NCBI GenBank assembly: GCA_902800965.1
Contig: CADCGK010000005.1
Span: 142,661-206,660, forward strand
Source of the DNA: an uncultured Bacteroidia bacterium
GTDB lineage: Bacteria; Bacteroidota; Bacteroidia; Bacteroidales; F082
Length of the DNA: 64,000 nt
Direction: 5' to 3'
Of the stretch, positions 1 to 8,230 are shown in pieces. The notes below the pieces were generated by a model. That model saw only the letters and a program-made list of their open reading frames with translations. It made no database searches and was not told the origin of the DNA. A program made the position numbers and the translations under genes. Position 1 is the stretch's first letter; the number at the start of each line of letters is the position of its first letter.

Positions 1-2
1 CT

Positions 3-551
3 GAAAAGGAAGGTCGGTACCATGAAGCAGACCAATTGAAGCCTCAGGAGTACACAACGGGTATGGATTATTACAACGAGAATGCCTTGGCGGTACGTGA
101 TTTTGCTTTTGTTTGTGTGGTTTTGAGGGCTTATAAAAGAGAATACCTCCTATCCAATGAACTTTGGTTCAAGGAGGGGATTTTCCATGAGGACAACCTT
201 TTTACGCCATTGGCTTGTTACTATGCCCAAAAAGTGAAGGTGATAAACGATTGTCTTTATGATTACAGGGTTCGTGCCAATAGTATTACCACTACGGGCA
301 ATGTCAAACGACTTCGTGATTTATTGGGAACGGCCAATACCTTGGCGGCTTTCTTCCTCCCCAAACAAGGTTTCGGTAAAACCGTGGTTTGTCGCGCTAT
401 AACGCACCATTATCAGTCGGTGTTTGCGAATGCCTCGACAGGGGAGAAAAAGGAGTTGAAAGGGTTGTGTGATTGGCAGTTGTATAGAGAAGTGAGCCGA
501 ACAAAACTGCGGCATCGCTTGAATTATTTAAGGAATAGATTTGCCCTATGA
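3..551 (+). CDS. Family-2 glycosyltransferase, C-terminal part (5' end outside window)
   Basis: This is the C-terminal half of a GT-A fold family-2 glycosyltransferase that would add one sugar to a lipid-linked polysaccharide repeat unit at the cytoplasmic face. The frame is open from base 3 to the stop, so the gene begins outside the window; the TTG at 36 is internal. Visible are KEGIFHEDNLF, the acidic element that carries the catalytic base in this family, then YDYRVRANSIT and a basic tail. The nucleotide-binding half (DDGS, DXD) is absent only because of the window edge. It leads a same-strand run of sugar genes. Donor and acceptor cannot be inferred. Confidence 0.8.
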   Translation, partial: EKEGRYHEADQLKPQEYTTGMDYYNENALAVRDFAFVCVVLRAYKREYLLSNELWFKEGIFHEDNLFTPLACYYAQKVKVINDCLYDYRVRANSITTTGNVKRLRDLLGTANTLAAFFLPKQGFGKTVVCRAITHHYQSVFANASTGEKKELKGLCDWQLYREVSRTKLRHRLNYLRNRFAL

Positions 552-593
552 GGGGCTCTTTATAAAAAATGTTAAACATAAAACTATAAAGCT

Positions 594-1022
594 ATGACAA
601 ACTTAACAGGAAAATGGGTCGTTGCAGAGACCATGCAATTCAATGACGAGACATGTAAAGTGGAATGGGTCAGTGTAGAAAAGATCCTAGCCAAAGATGA
701 CTTGGACAAGGATATGATCATGCTGCTCAAAACCATAGTATTATTCCAAGAGGATGGTGCGATCGACTTTCTCTGCCCATTGCCGGAAGGCGTCAGCCAA
801 GCGGAAATTGATGCTGCCATTGCTGCTGGAAAGTTGAAGCTGAAAGACGGCATGATGGTGATGGATCAGAAGCATTGGAAAGAAGAGAATGGAAAGATCA
901 TGGCGGACACAGGCGCCGAAGGCGAAGTGTTTGGTGAAAAGGTCGGTCCTTGGGAAGAACTCAAGGTGGTTGATGGCGGTATGATTGAGATGATGATGTA
1001 TCGCTTGAAGAAAGCTGAGTAA
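594..1022 (+). CDS. Small conserved-looking protein, possibly calycin (lipocalin/FABP)-like
   Basis: This 142-residue soluble protein has no signal peptide and no membrane segment. It begins with LTGKW, which resembles the G-x-W opening of lipocalins and fatty-acid-binding proteins, and then alternates short polar and hydrophobic stretches that could form a small beta-barrel. That similarity is weak and I do not assign a function. It sits between two glycosyltransferase genes: 42 bases after the first and only 2 bases before the GTG of the next, so it is almost certainly co-transcribed and perhaps translationally coupled. Its acidic, Met-rich composition is unlike the neighbouring transferases. 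No Shine-Dalgarno motif is visible, which is common in Bacteroidota. Confidence 0.6.
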   Translation: MTNLTGKWVVAETMQFNDETCKVEWVSVEKILAKDDLDKDMIMLLKTIVLFQEDGAIDFLCPLPEGVSQAEIDAAIAAGKLKLKDGMMVMDQKHWKEENGKIMADTGAEGEVFGEKVGPWEELKVVDGGMIEMMMYRLKKAE

Positions 1023-1024
1023 TC

Positions 1025-1972
1025 GTGAGGTTTTCCGTCATCATACCACTTTATAACAAAGCACCTTATGTGGCTAAAGCCATCCAAAGTGTTTTGGCTC
1101 AAACCTTCACGGATTATGAGCTAATCATAATGGATGACGGCAGTAGTGATGACTCGTTTTCAATAACCTCAGAAACGATTGAAGGTCATGGACACTGTCA
1201 TTTATATCGGCAAAAAAACGGTGGAGTGAGCATGGCTCGCAATAATGCAGCTGCACTATCACAAGGTGATTACTTATGCTTTTTGGATGCCGATGATTGG
1301 TGGGCCCCCGACTTTCTGATGGAAATGTCAAGGCTGATTGAGGAATTACCTGATGCTGGCATCTATGGTACTAATTATACCATAGTGAATGAGACCAGAC
1401 ATAAGACCCGAGTGGCTGAAATAGGTGTTGAGGAAGGTTGTGAAAGAGGTTATATCAACTATTGCCAGACTTATGCAAAGACAATGTATATGCCATTGAC
1501 ATCCATCACTGTGGCCATACCTCGTTCTATTTTTGATGAAATGAAAGGTTTCCCGAAAGGCATCAAATTGGGCGAGGATTTCTTGCTATGGATACGGATT
1601 GCGTTGAAGTATAAGGTGGCATTTCTGAACAAGTCCATGGCCTTTTACAATCAAGATGTGGATACGGCTAATAGAGGGGTGGGAAAACTGTACAAGCCGG
1701 AAGAACACATGTTGTGGAATTTGGACTTTTTGGCATCTGAAGAGGTGTCCAACCCTGATTACAAGCAATTGGTTGATAATCTCAGAACTTACGGCTTATA
1801 TCCTTATTACCTTTCCAAAGAGTATCATGATGCAGCGAAGAAAGAATTGGAAAAAGTGGATTGGAAAAAACAAACAGAAAGGACTAGGAAACAGTACAGC
1901 AAGTCTCTTTTGTGGTCGCGACTTATGTTTAAAATAAAAGTGCTGCTTATGCCTTTTAAGCACGCAATATGA
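1025..1972 (+). CDS. Family-2 glycosyltransferase
   Basis: A complete 315-residue GT2 enzyme that transfers a sugar from a nucleotide donor during polysaccharide repeat-unit assembly. The N-terminus MRFSVIIPLYNKAPYV opens the Rossmann-like half; DDGS lies at residues 37-40, and the metal-binding DADD at 88-91 inside FLDADDWW. The GEDFLLW segment near residue 188 supplies the probable catalytic acid. The C-terminal 80 residues are helical and basic, which suggests peripheral membrane contact. The start is a GTG two bases after the preceding stop; no better upstream start exists. Substrate unknown. Confidence 0.88.
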   Translation: MRFSVIIPLYNKAPYVAKAIQSVLAQTFTDYELIIMDDGSSDDSFSITSETIEGHGHCHLYRQKNGGVSMARNNAAALSQGDYLCFLDADDWWAPDFLMEMSRLIEELPDAGIYGTNYTIVNETRHKTRVAEIGVEEGCERGYINYCQTYAKTMYMPLTSITVAIPRSIFDEMKGFPKGIKLGEDFLLWIRIALKYKVAFLNKSMAFYNQDVDTANRGVGKLYKPEEHMLWNLDFLASEEVSNPDYKQLVDNLRTYGLYPYYLSKEYHDAAKKELEKVDWKKQTERTRKQYSKSLLWSRLMFKIKVLLMPFKHAI

Positions 1973-1988
1973 TATTCCACCACAAAAG

Positions 1989-3020
1989 ATGAGCAATATG
2001 AAGGTGATCGTTGATAATGCGGATGACATCCTGTATAAGAGTTTTTATGTCTATGGGCTAAGGGAATTGTTTGGGCAGAAATCGGTTGTTTTTTCTTCTC
2101 GTCCTTTTGCTGAGTTGACGAAGCGTGCCAGAAATACCAAATCCATGAGGTTTCTGCTGCAGGGTCCAGGGACATCTCGGCGTTATGTCATCGCTTGCAA
2201 TGATTCCTATGAGATAGATGAAGAACTCTACAATTGGTGTGATGTCTATGGTAGTGTAAATGCCAATTTTTCCAAGACTCCAGAAAAATACCACGACAAA
2301 CTGGTTTCGTTATGTCCATCGTTTGGTGTTCGTTGCTGGAATTTGCCTTATACCATTTTTCATGCTTTGTGCGATTGGCCTTCATCTGCATCGTCGATGA
2401 AGAAATTTTTGGGGAAACACAAGCGTCTCCTTTCCAGGCCGGCTTATAGGGAATATTTGGCCACGGATCATGAGCGTGGTGTAGATGATAACTATGTGTT
2501 TTTCCTTTCCACGCTCTGGTATAGTGACGAGTGGAACAGGAACGATGAAGGAGTAAACGCGCGAAGGGCGGATTTCATTCGTGTGTGCAAGCAATTGGAT
2601 GATGTGTTTTTTGAAGGAGGGTTGGTGTCACAAGGAAAGGATAGAAGTTCGGAAGCGTTGTTTGCCGATTGTCTGTCGCCAGCGGTGAGTATGCAAGAAT
2701 GGATGGGGAAGACCAAACGCTCTGCCTTGGTGTTCAACACACCTGCTTTTTGGGATTGCCATGGATGGAAACTGGGCGAATACCTGGCTATGGGAAAATG
2801 CATTGTGTCAACGGCATTGTCGAATGATTTGCCTGCACCTTTGGAACACGGGAAACACATCCATTTTGTGGAAAACACAATAGAATCCATGCGTGATGCA
2901 GTCGGCTTTATTGTGAGTCATCCTGATTATAGGAAGAGGTTGGAAGAAGGCGCCAGAGCGTATTGGGAACAATACGGTACTCCTGTTGCTTCATTGAAAC
3001 TATTAGGAGTTGTAAAATGA
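1989..3020 (+). CDS. GT-B-like glycosyltransferase of a surface polysaccharide cluster
   Basis: A 343-residue soluble protein. The C-terminal third has the look of a GT-B nucleotide-sugar domain: FNTPAFWDCHGWKLGEYLAMG followed by KCIVSTALSNDLP and a helix with ESMRDAVGFIVSHPDYRKRL, as in transferases that recognise the donor through a G-(W/H)-K-x-x-E segment and end with a 'rectify the old position' helix. The N-terminal half shows no motif I recognise. Its stop overlaps the start of the next gene (ATGA at 3017-3020), so it is translationally coupled inside the cluster. Assignment rests on the C-terminus and context. Confidence 0.65.
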   Translation: MSNMKVIVDNADDILYKSFYVYGLRELFGQKSVVFSSRPFAELTKRARNTKSMRFLLQGPGTSRRYVIACNDSYEIDEELYNWCDVYGSVNANFSKTPEKYHDKLVSLCPSFGVRCWNLPYTIFHALCDWPSSASSMKKFLGKHKRLLSRPAYREYLATDHERGVDDNYVFFLSTLWYSDEWNRNDEGVNARRADFIRVCKQLDDVFFEGGLVSQGKDRSSEALFADCLSPAVSMQEWMGKTKRSALVFNTPAFWDCHGWKLGEYLAMGKCIVSTALSNDLPAPLEHGKHIHFVENTIESMRDAVGFIVSHPDYRKRLEEGARAYWEQYGTPVASLKLLGVVK

Positions 3021-3736
3021 TACCAAGAATAATCCATTATTGTTGGTTCGGTCGAGGCGAAATGCCTCAGCTGGCAAAAGATTGTATTGCTTCATGGCAT
3101 AAGTGTATGCCCGATTGGGAATACAAGCTATGGAACGAAGATAACTTCGATGTGTCCCAAATTCCTTATGCAAAGGAAGCCTATGAAGCCAAGAAATATG
3201 CTTTTGTGAGCGATTATGTTCGGCTTTGGGCTTTATATAATGAGGGTGGCGTTTATTTGGATACGGATGTGGAAGTGTTTAAGTCATTTGACGATTTGCT
3301 GTTTCAATCCGCATTTGCGGGTTTCGAAGGCAGCAAACACATGCCTTTGGGTACTTGCGTTATGGCAAGTCTTCCAGAAGGTATATGGGTCAAAGAACAA
3401 TTGGAAAACTATGCACTGCGGCATTTTATCAAGTCGGACGGTTCGTTTGACCTGACTACCAATGTTCAGTTCATCACGGCTAACATGAAAGAAAGTGGTT
3501 TTGTCCCCAATGGGAGGGAACAATGCTATAAAGATTTGCATGTTTACCCTGTGGAGTATTTTTGTCCTCGTCATACCACGGGAGAGTATATTCGCACCGA
3601 AAAAACATATTGCGATCATCTTGGTATGGCTTCGTGGGCTGGACATACAAGAGGGTGGAAAGCTGTGATTGCACGTGTGGTTGGACCTAAAACGATGACA
3701 GGCTTGATTAAATTGAAACGAAAACTATTTGGATAA
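3017..3736 (+). CDS. GT32-type (DXD) glycosyltransferase
   Basis: A 239-residue transferase of the Gly_transf_sug / Och1-like type, with a GT-A fold and a metal-binding DXD motif. It begins MIPRIIHYCWFG, the family hallmark (IPKIIHYCWFG), continues with W-x-x-x-M-P-D-W-E-Y-K-L-W and AFVSDYVRLWALYNEGGVY, and has DTD at residues 82-84 (GGVYLDTDVEVF). The start is the ATG at 3017 overlapping the previous stop by ATGA; an in-frame ATG at 2963 would add 18 residues lying inside the upstream gene and lacking family similarity. It probably adds a hexose or N-acetylhexosamine to the growing unit. Confidence 0.88.
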   Translation: MIPRIIHYCWFGRGEMPQLAKDCIASWHKCMPDWEYKLWNEDNFDVSQIPYAKEAYEAKKYAFVSDYVRLWALYNEGGVYLDTDVEVFKSFDDLLFQSAFAGFEGSKHMPLGTCVMASLPEGIWVKEQLENYALRHFIKSDGSFDLTTNVQFITANMKESGFVPNGREQCYKDLHVYPVEYFCPRHTTGEYIRTEKTYCDHLGMASWAGHTRGWKAVIARVVGPKTMTGLIKLKRKLFG

Positions 3737-3762
3737 TTGAAAGATAAACAGGGAAAAACAAT

Positions 3763-5166
3763 ATGCTGACCTATTTTCCGAATCTTATTTCCCGTAAGGC
3801 GATGGCGTGTTATTTCGTTACCTTGGCTTTGGTATCGGCGCTTTTCTATAATCGTATTTTACCGTTTGTTTGGATGTTGTTCGGTGCGGCAGAGGTGTGC
3901 TTGTTCTTCTATTTCAGCAATGATTTGACAAAGCGTTGGCGAATGCTACCTCCAAAGGTCTTTGTGAAGAAGCTGTTTTGGACAGGTTTGACGATTCGGT
4001 TGGTTTATATGGTGTTCGCCTATTTTTTCTACGATGTCATGACCGGGCAACCTTTCATGTTCCATTCGGCCGATGAGCAGGTTTATTTTTCTGTGAGTAA
4101 AATGTGGAGTGAGCAAGGCTTTGCCGCTTTTATGAATGAGATGAAGTGGTTTGACATGAGCGACTCGGGTGAGATATACCTTACGGCATTGGCTTGCAAA
4201 TTGTTGGGACCTTATGTGTTGCCAGCCAGAATACTTCATGGTTTTGCGAGTGCTGCTACATGTGTTCTTATTTATCATATAGCAAGACGCCATTTTGTCG
4301 AAAGTACGGCACGTATGGCCGCTATTTTTTGCTTGTTAATGCCCAACCTTGTTTTTTATTGTGGCAATCATCTGAAGGAAGCTGATATGGTGTTTTTCAC
4401 AGTATTGTTCGTTGATTGCGTTGATCGATTGCTCGTTGAAAAGAAGTTCGATTGGATTTATTTTGTCTTGGCTTTGGTGGCATCCTTCGCCATGTTTACC
4501 TTTAGGACACCATTAGGCGCTGTTGGGTTGTTGGGTGCGTTTGTTGCTATTGTGATGACGAGGGGAAAGTTAGGCAATTGGTGGAAGCGTGTGTTGATGA
4601 TTGTAGCGGTCGCAATAGGCTTGTCTGCCACCTCAATAGGTGACAGGATTATGCGCGAGGTGGGCGATGTTTGGGATGGAAGGGAGGAGAATCAGGAGGT
4701 TGGCATGGAATGGCGGGCTAATCGTGAGGGCGGCAACAAATACGCAATCTACGCATCCAAGTCGGTGTTTGCACCGATGATTTTCACCATCCCATTTGCG
4801 TCGATGGTCAACACCGATGGTCAGGAGAACCAACAGATGTTGAATGGCGGCAATTTTGTAAAGAACATTATCTCTGGCTTCACAATTTTTGCCTTGGTTT
4901 TGCTTTTATTGAATGGTGATTGGCGTAATCATACGCTGCCTATGGCCATGATGATGGGATACCTCGTCGTGATTGCGTTCAGCAATTTTGCTCATTCCGA
5001 ACGGTTTCATCAGCCCGCCTTGCCTTTCGAGCTAATGTTTGCAGCTTATGGTATATCGCAATTACAGAAGAAACATGTTAAGTGGATTAACTACTGGATG
5101 CTTATTATTTTGGTGGCCAATGTCGGCTGGGCATGGTTTAAGTTGGCGGGGAGAGGTTTGGTATGA
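3763..5166 (+). CDS. Polytopic membrane protein, probable GT-C glycosyltransferase (PMT/GT39-like) or polymerase
   Basis: A 467-residue inner-membrane protein with about ten to twelve hydrophobic helices. After the first three helices comes a periplasmic-type loop with an acidic pair (HSADEQVYFSVSKMW), where GT-C enzymes that use polyprenyl-phosphate sugars carry their catalytic acid; PNLVFYCGNHLKEADMVFF resembles the second conserved loop of the PMT_2 group. A large hydrophilic loop (about residues 285-355) is rich in charged residues. In such clusters this architecture belongs either to a lipid-sugar dependent transferase or to a Wzy-type polymerase; I favour GT-C because of the early acidic loop. 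Its stop overlaps the next start (5163-5166). Confidence 0.6.
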   Translation: MLTYFPNLISRKAMACYFVTLALVSALFYNRILPFVWMLFGAAEVCLFFYFSNDLTKRWRMLPPKVFVKKLFWTGLTIRLVYMVFAYFFYDVMTGQPFMFHSADEQVYFSVSKMWSEQGFAAFMNEMKWFDMSDSGEIYLTALACKLLGPYVLPARILHGFASAATCVLIYHIARRHFVESTARMAAIFCLLMPNLVFYCGNHLKEADMVFFTVLFVDCVDRLLVEKKFDWIYFVLALVASFAMFTFRTPLGAVGLLGAFVAIVMTRGKLGNWWKRVLMIVAVAIGLSATSIGDRIMREVGDVWDGREENQEVGMEWRANREGGNKYAIYASKSVFAPMIFTIPFASMVNTDGQENQQMLNGGNFVKNIISGFTIFALVLLLLNGDWRNHTLPMAMMMGYLVVIAFSNFAHSERFHQPALPFELMFAAYGISQLQKKHVKWINYWMLIILVANVGWAWFKLAGRGLV

Positions 5167-6089
5167 AGATTTTGGTCGTTGCATCGTTCAATAAGGGTAG
5201 ATTTGCCCCGTTCATCCTTGAACAGGTGGCTGCGCTTAAAGAAAAAGGTTGTGAAATCAACTTTTTTGGCTTGCATGGTAAAGGCATCATAGGCTATCTG
5301 AAAAATCTTTCCGAACTAAAGAATAAGATTGAGGAGGTTCGCCCAGATGTCATCCATGCACATTATGGTCTTTCAGGTTTGTTGGCGAATTTGCAAAGGC
5401 GTGTGCCGGTGGTGACCACCTATCACGGCTCCGACATCAACGACAAGAAGGCGTTACGTTTTTCTAAAATAGCCATGCGCCTTTCGGCATGGAACATTTA
5501 TGTATCTAATAAGACATTGGAAATAGCTAATCCAAAAAATAAATATACTTTGTTACCTTGTGGCATTGACCTGACAGATTTGCAATTGACAGAAAGGAGA
5601 GAGGCAAAGCGGCAAATAAATCTGTCAGAGAACAAGAAATACATCCTTTTTGCTGGAGCTTTTGATAATGCAGTGAAAAATGCGCCATTGGCCAAAGACG
5701 TTGTATCGCTCATACAGGATAACAATGTGGATCTTCTTGAATTGAAAGGCTATTCTAGGGAGGAAGTAACTCTGCTAATGTGTGCTGCCGATGTGTTTTT
5801 GATGACCTCATTCTCCGAAGGCTCTCCTCAAGTGATTAAGGAAGCCATGGCATGTGGATGCCCCATCGTCAGTGTGGATGTGGGGGATGTGCAAGAACGG
5901 GTAGAAGGTGTTGATGGTTGTTATGTTGCATCGACGCGTGAGCCGCAGGAACTGGCAGTCTTGTTGCAAAAGGCGTTCCGCTTTCAAGGCAAGACAGAGG
6001 GAAGGAAAAAAATGATTACAGATGGACTTGACAACAGGCAAGTGGCGGATAAATTGATGAGTTTATACAACATTGTAGTGAAATCATAG
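5163..6089 (+). CDS. GT4-family glycosyltransferase
   Basis: A 308-residue GT-B fold retaining transferase (GT4). N-terminal domain: MKILVVASFNKGRFAPFILEQ, then the membrane-facing segment DVIHAHYG and the conserved TTYHGSDIN. C-terminal domain: LLPCGIDL, then SFSEGSPQVIKEAMACGCP containing the E-x7-E motif that contacts the donor sugar and phosphate, and the GDVQERV stretch. It is somewhat short for GT4 (usually 350-400 residues), mainly in the linker. Translation is coupled to the GT-C-like gene by ATGA. Acceptor and sugar unknown. Confidence 0.9.
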   Translation: MKILVVASFNKGRFAPFILEQVAALKEKGCEINFFGLHGKGIIGYLKNLSELKNKIEEVRPDVIHAHYGLSGLLANLQRRVPVVTTYHGSDINDKKALRFSKIAMRLSAWNIYVSNKTLEIANPKNKYTLLPCGIDLTDLQLTERREAKRQINLSENKKYILFAGAFDNAVKNAPLAKDVVSLIQDNNVDLLELKGYSREEVTLLMCAADVFLMTSFSEGSPQVIKEAMACGCPIVSVDVGDVQERVEGVDGCYVASTREPQELAVLLQKAFRFQGKTEGRKKMITDGLDNRQVADKLMSLYNIVVKS

Positions 6090-6092
6090 AAC

Positions 6093-6716
6093 ATGAAAGC
6101 ATATCTTGAATTGAAGAAACAACCTGTTCCGAATTACAAGGCCAATGGATTGTGGAAAACCATGAGACTTTCCGCTAGGGAACATGGCTATAAATCTGCC
6201 CTGGTATTCGGTTTTGTCCGTTGGAAAGACCACATGCTCAATGTGTGGGCACAAACTTTTCCGTGGAACAAGGCACGCATTAAGATGCAACGTTGGAGAG
6301 GGGTGAATATCGGCAAGGATGTCCATGTGGGCACTTATGTCAATATGGATTTGCCTTATCCGTATTTCATCACTATAGAAGATGGCGTGTCATTGGCTGG
6401 TAGCATCACCATTTTGACTCACAACAAGCCGTTGGAATATCACCGCAATTGCAGTGAGTCTTACATTGCCCCAGTGACGGTGCATAAAAATGCTTGGGTG
6501 GCAGTTAATGTAACCATCTTGCCCGGTGTGGAGATTGGTGAAGGTGCCATTGTGGCATCCAATAGTTTGGTGAATAAAGATGTACCGCCGTTGACTTTTT
6601 GTGGTGGCATACCAGCTAAAGTAATTAAGGATTTGTCTGATAAGCTGAAAGACAATTATTCGTTAGAGGAGTTTGAACGCATCCTTGCAGAACGAAAAGA
6701 CAAATATGGTATTTGA
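6093..6716 (+). CDS. Hexapeptide-repeat acyltransferase (acetyltransferase, left-handed beta helix)
   Basis: A 207-residue trimeric-type acyltransferase that probably O-acetylates a sugar of the polysaccharide using acetyl-CoA. Hexapeptide turns are seen in NIGKDVHVGTYV, IEDGVSLAGSI and NVTILPGVEIGEGAIVASNSLV; the catalytic-type His is in ITILTHNKP, and the C-terminal GGIPAKVIK is the usual CoA-binding end of this family. The N-terminal 60 residues form a basic helical extension ahead of the coil. It follows the GT4 gene by 3 bases and its stop overlaps the next gene. Confidence 0.88.
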   Translation: MKAYLELKKQPVPNYKANGLWKTMRLSAREHGYKSALVFGFVRWKDHMLNVWAQTFPWNKARIKMQRWRGVNIGKDVHVGTYVNMDLPYPYFITIEDGVSLAGSITILTHNKPLEYHRNCSESYIAPVTVHKNAWVAVNVTILPGVEIGEGAIVASNSLVNKDVPPLTFCGGIPAKVIKDLSDKLKDNYSLEEFERILAERKDKYGI

Positions 6717-7120
6717 TGAGATTTGATGATTTGAAAATAGGACAGTTTTACGAAATGAGTAGAATCTTCACCCAACAAGAGGTGATGGATTTTGCTAAAT
6801 TGTCATATGATACGAACCCGATACATACGGATTCCGAGTTTGCCAAAACAACCCAATTTGGTCAACTAATTGTCCCGGGTTTTTTGACTGGCTCGATGTT
6901 TAGTGCTATCATCGGAACGAAATTCCCTGGGTTCGGTAGTATATATTTGAATCAAAATATGAGTTTTCGTAAGCCGGTTTTCCCCAACCAATTTGTGACC
7001 GCTGTTGTTCGTGTGAAGGACCTTTTCCCTGATAAGCATCGGGTTTTGTTGGAGACCAATTGTTATGATGAGAATCGCGTTTTGTTGATTGAAGGAACTG
7101 CATTAGTGAAATTGCCATGA
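6716..7120 (+). CDS. MaoC-type (hot-dog fold) dehydratase/hydratase
   Basis: A 134-residue MaoC/PhaJ-type protein. Family members hydrate enoyl-CoA or dehydrate 3-hydroxyacyl-CoA/ACP of R configuration. The catalytic pair appears in SYDTNPIHTD as D32 and H37 (D-x4-H), followed by the hot-dog helix with GQLIVPGFLTGSMFS and the beta strands IYLNQNMSFRKPVF. I choose the ATG at 6716, which overlaps the preceding stop by one base; a TTG at 6713 would add one residue. Its presence amid glycosyltransferases, together with the FkbH-type protein 1.1 kb downstream, hints at an acyl or hydroxyacyl substituent on the polysaccharide. The actual substrate is inference. Confidence 0.88.
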   Translation: MRFDDLKIGQFYEMSRIFTQQEVMDFAKLSYDTNPIHTDSEFAKTTQFGQLIVPGFLTGSMFSAIIGTKFPGFGSIYLNQNMSFRKPVFPNQFVTAVVRVKDLFPDKHRVLLETNCYDENRVLLIEGTALVKLP

Positions 7121-8220
7121 ATATCCTTGTCCAATTGAGCCATCCCGCTCATTTTCACCTCTATAAGAATGTGGCCAAAAACTTGATGGATGATGGTCAC
7201 AAGGTCTTCATCTTAATTAAAACCAAGGATATCCTTGAGGATTTGTTAAAACAGTCAGGATTGCCGTATTATAATATCTTGAAAGAAGCCCATCGAAAAA
7301 GTAAGGTGGGTATCCTTGGGGATATGTTGGTGCGTGATTGGAGGATATTGCGCTTTGTGAGGAAGAATCATATCGACTTACTGACGGGCTCTACGGTGGA
7401 AGTAGCTCAAGTGGGCTGGCTGACACGCAAATATCGTGTGAATACGGGCGAAGATGACATGAATGTGGTGCCGCTATTCCCCAAAATGGCAGGGCCGTTC
7501 ATGGGTACCATACTTTCACCTCGTGTGTGCAATAACTATAGCTTGGAACCGTATTCGGTGAAGTATGAATCGTATCACGAACTTGCCTATCTTCATCCCC
7601 ACCATTTCTCGGCTCAGAAAGAGGTGGTGGAAAAGTATTTTTCTGCGGACACGCCATATTTCATCCTGCGTTTTTCGAGCTTGAACGCCTATCACGACAG
7701 CGGCATCAAGGGCATTAATGCCGACATTGCCCAAAAACTCATCGACATCCTCAAGCCGCATGGCCGCATATATATCACTTCCGAAAGGGAGTTGGAACCT
7801 CAATTTGAGCCTTACCGTATCCCGATAAAGACGCTTGACATGCATCATGTGATGGCTTTCTCAAGTTTATACATCGGTGATAGCCAGACAATGGCTGCCG
7901 AGGCTGGTGTGTTAGGCGTTCCCTTTGTAAGGTATAATGATTTTGTGGGCAGAATCGGTTATCTCAATGAATTGGAGAATGAATACCAATTAGGTTTCGG
8001 TGTTAAGGCGTCGGAGCAAGGATCTGCCGACAAAATGTATGGCATCGTCCAGCAACTGCTTGATATGCCCAATCTCAAGGAAGAATGGCAAATCCGTCGC
8101 CAAAAGATGCTTTCCGAGAAAATCGATTACGCCCAGTTCCTTACTTGGTTCATCGAGAGCTATCCCGAAAGCCTGAACATCATGAAGGACAATCCCGATT
8201 ACCAATGGCGGTTCAAATAA
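7117..8220 (+). CDS. DUF354 family protein, GT-B/epimerase-like
   Basis: A 367-residue protein of the DUF354 type, recognised from the opening MNILVQLSHPAHFHLYKNV, the GSTVEVAQVGWLTRKY segment, and the SSLYIGDSQTMAAEAGVLGVPFVR block, which mirrors the nucleotide-binding C-domain of UDP-GlcNAc 2-epimerases and GT-B transferases. Members occur in polysaccharide clusters and are thought to act on nucleotide sugars, but a specific reaction is not established. It overlaps the MaoC gene by ATGA (7117-7120) and is followed by the FkbH-type gene after 10 bases. Confidence 0.85.
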   Translation: MNILVQLSHPAHFHLYKNVAKNLMDDGHKVFILIKTKDILEDLLKQSGLPYYNILKEAHRKSKVGILGDMLVRDWRILRFVRKNHIDLLTGSTVEVAQVGWLTRKYRVNTGEDDMNVVPLFPKMAGPFMGTILSPRVCNNYSLEPYSVKYESYHELAYLHPHHFSAQKEVVEKYFSADTPYFILRFSSLNAYHDSGIKGINADIAQKLIDILKPHGRIYITSERELEPQFEPYRIPIKTLDMHHVMAFSSLYIGDSQTMAAEAGVLGVPFVRYNDFVGRIGYLNELENEYQLGFGVKASEQGSADKMYGIVQQLLDMPNLKEEWQIRRQKMLSEKIDYAQFLTWFIESYPESLNIMKDNPDYQWRFK

Positions 8221-8230
8221 AGGGTATACA

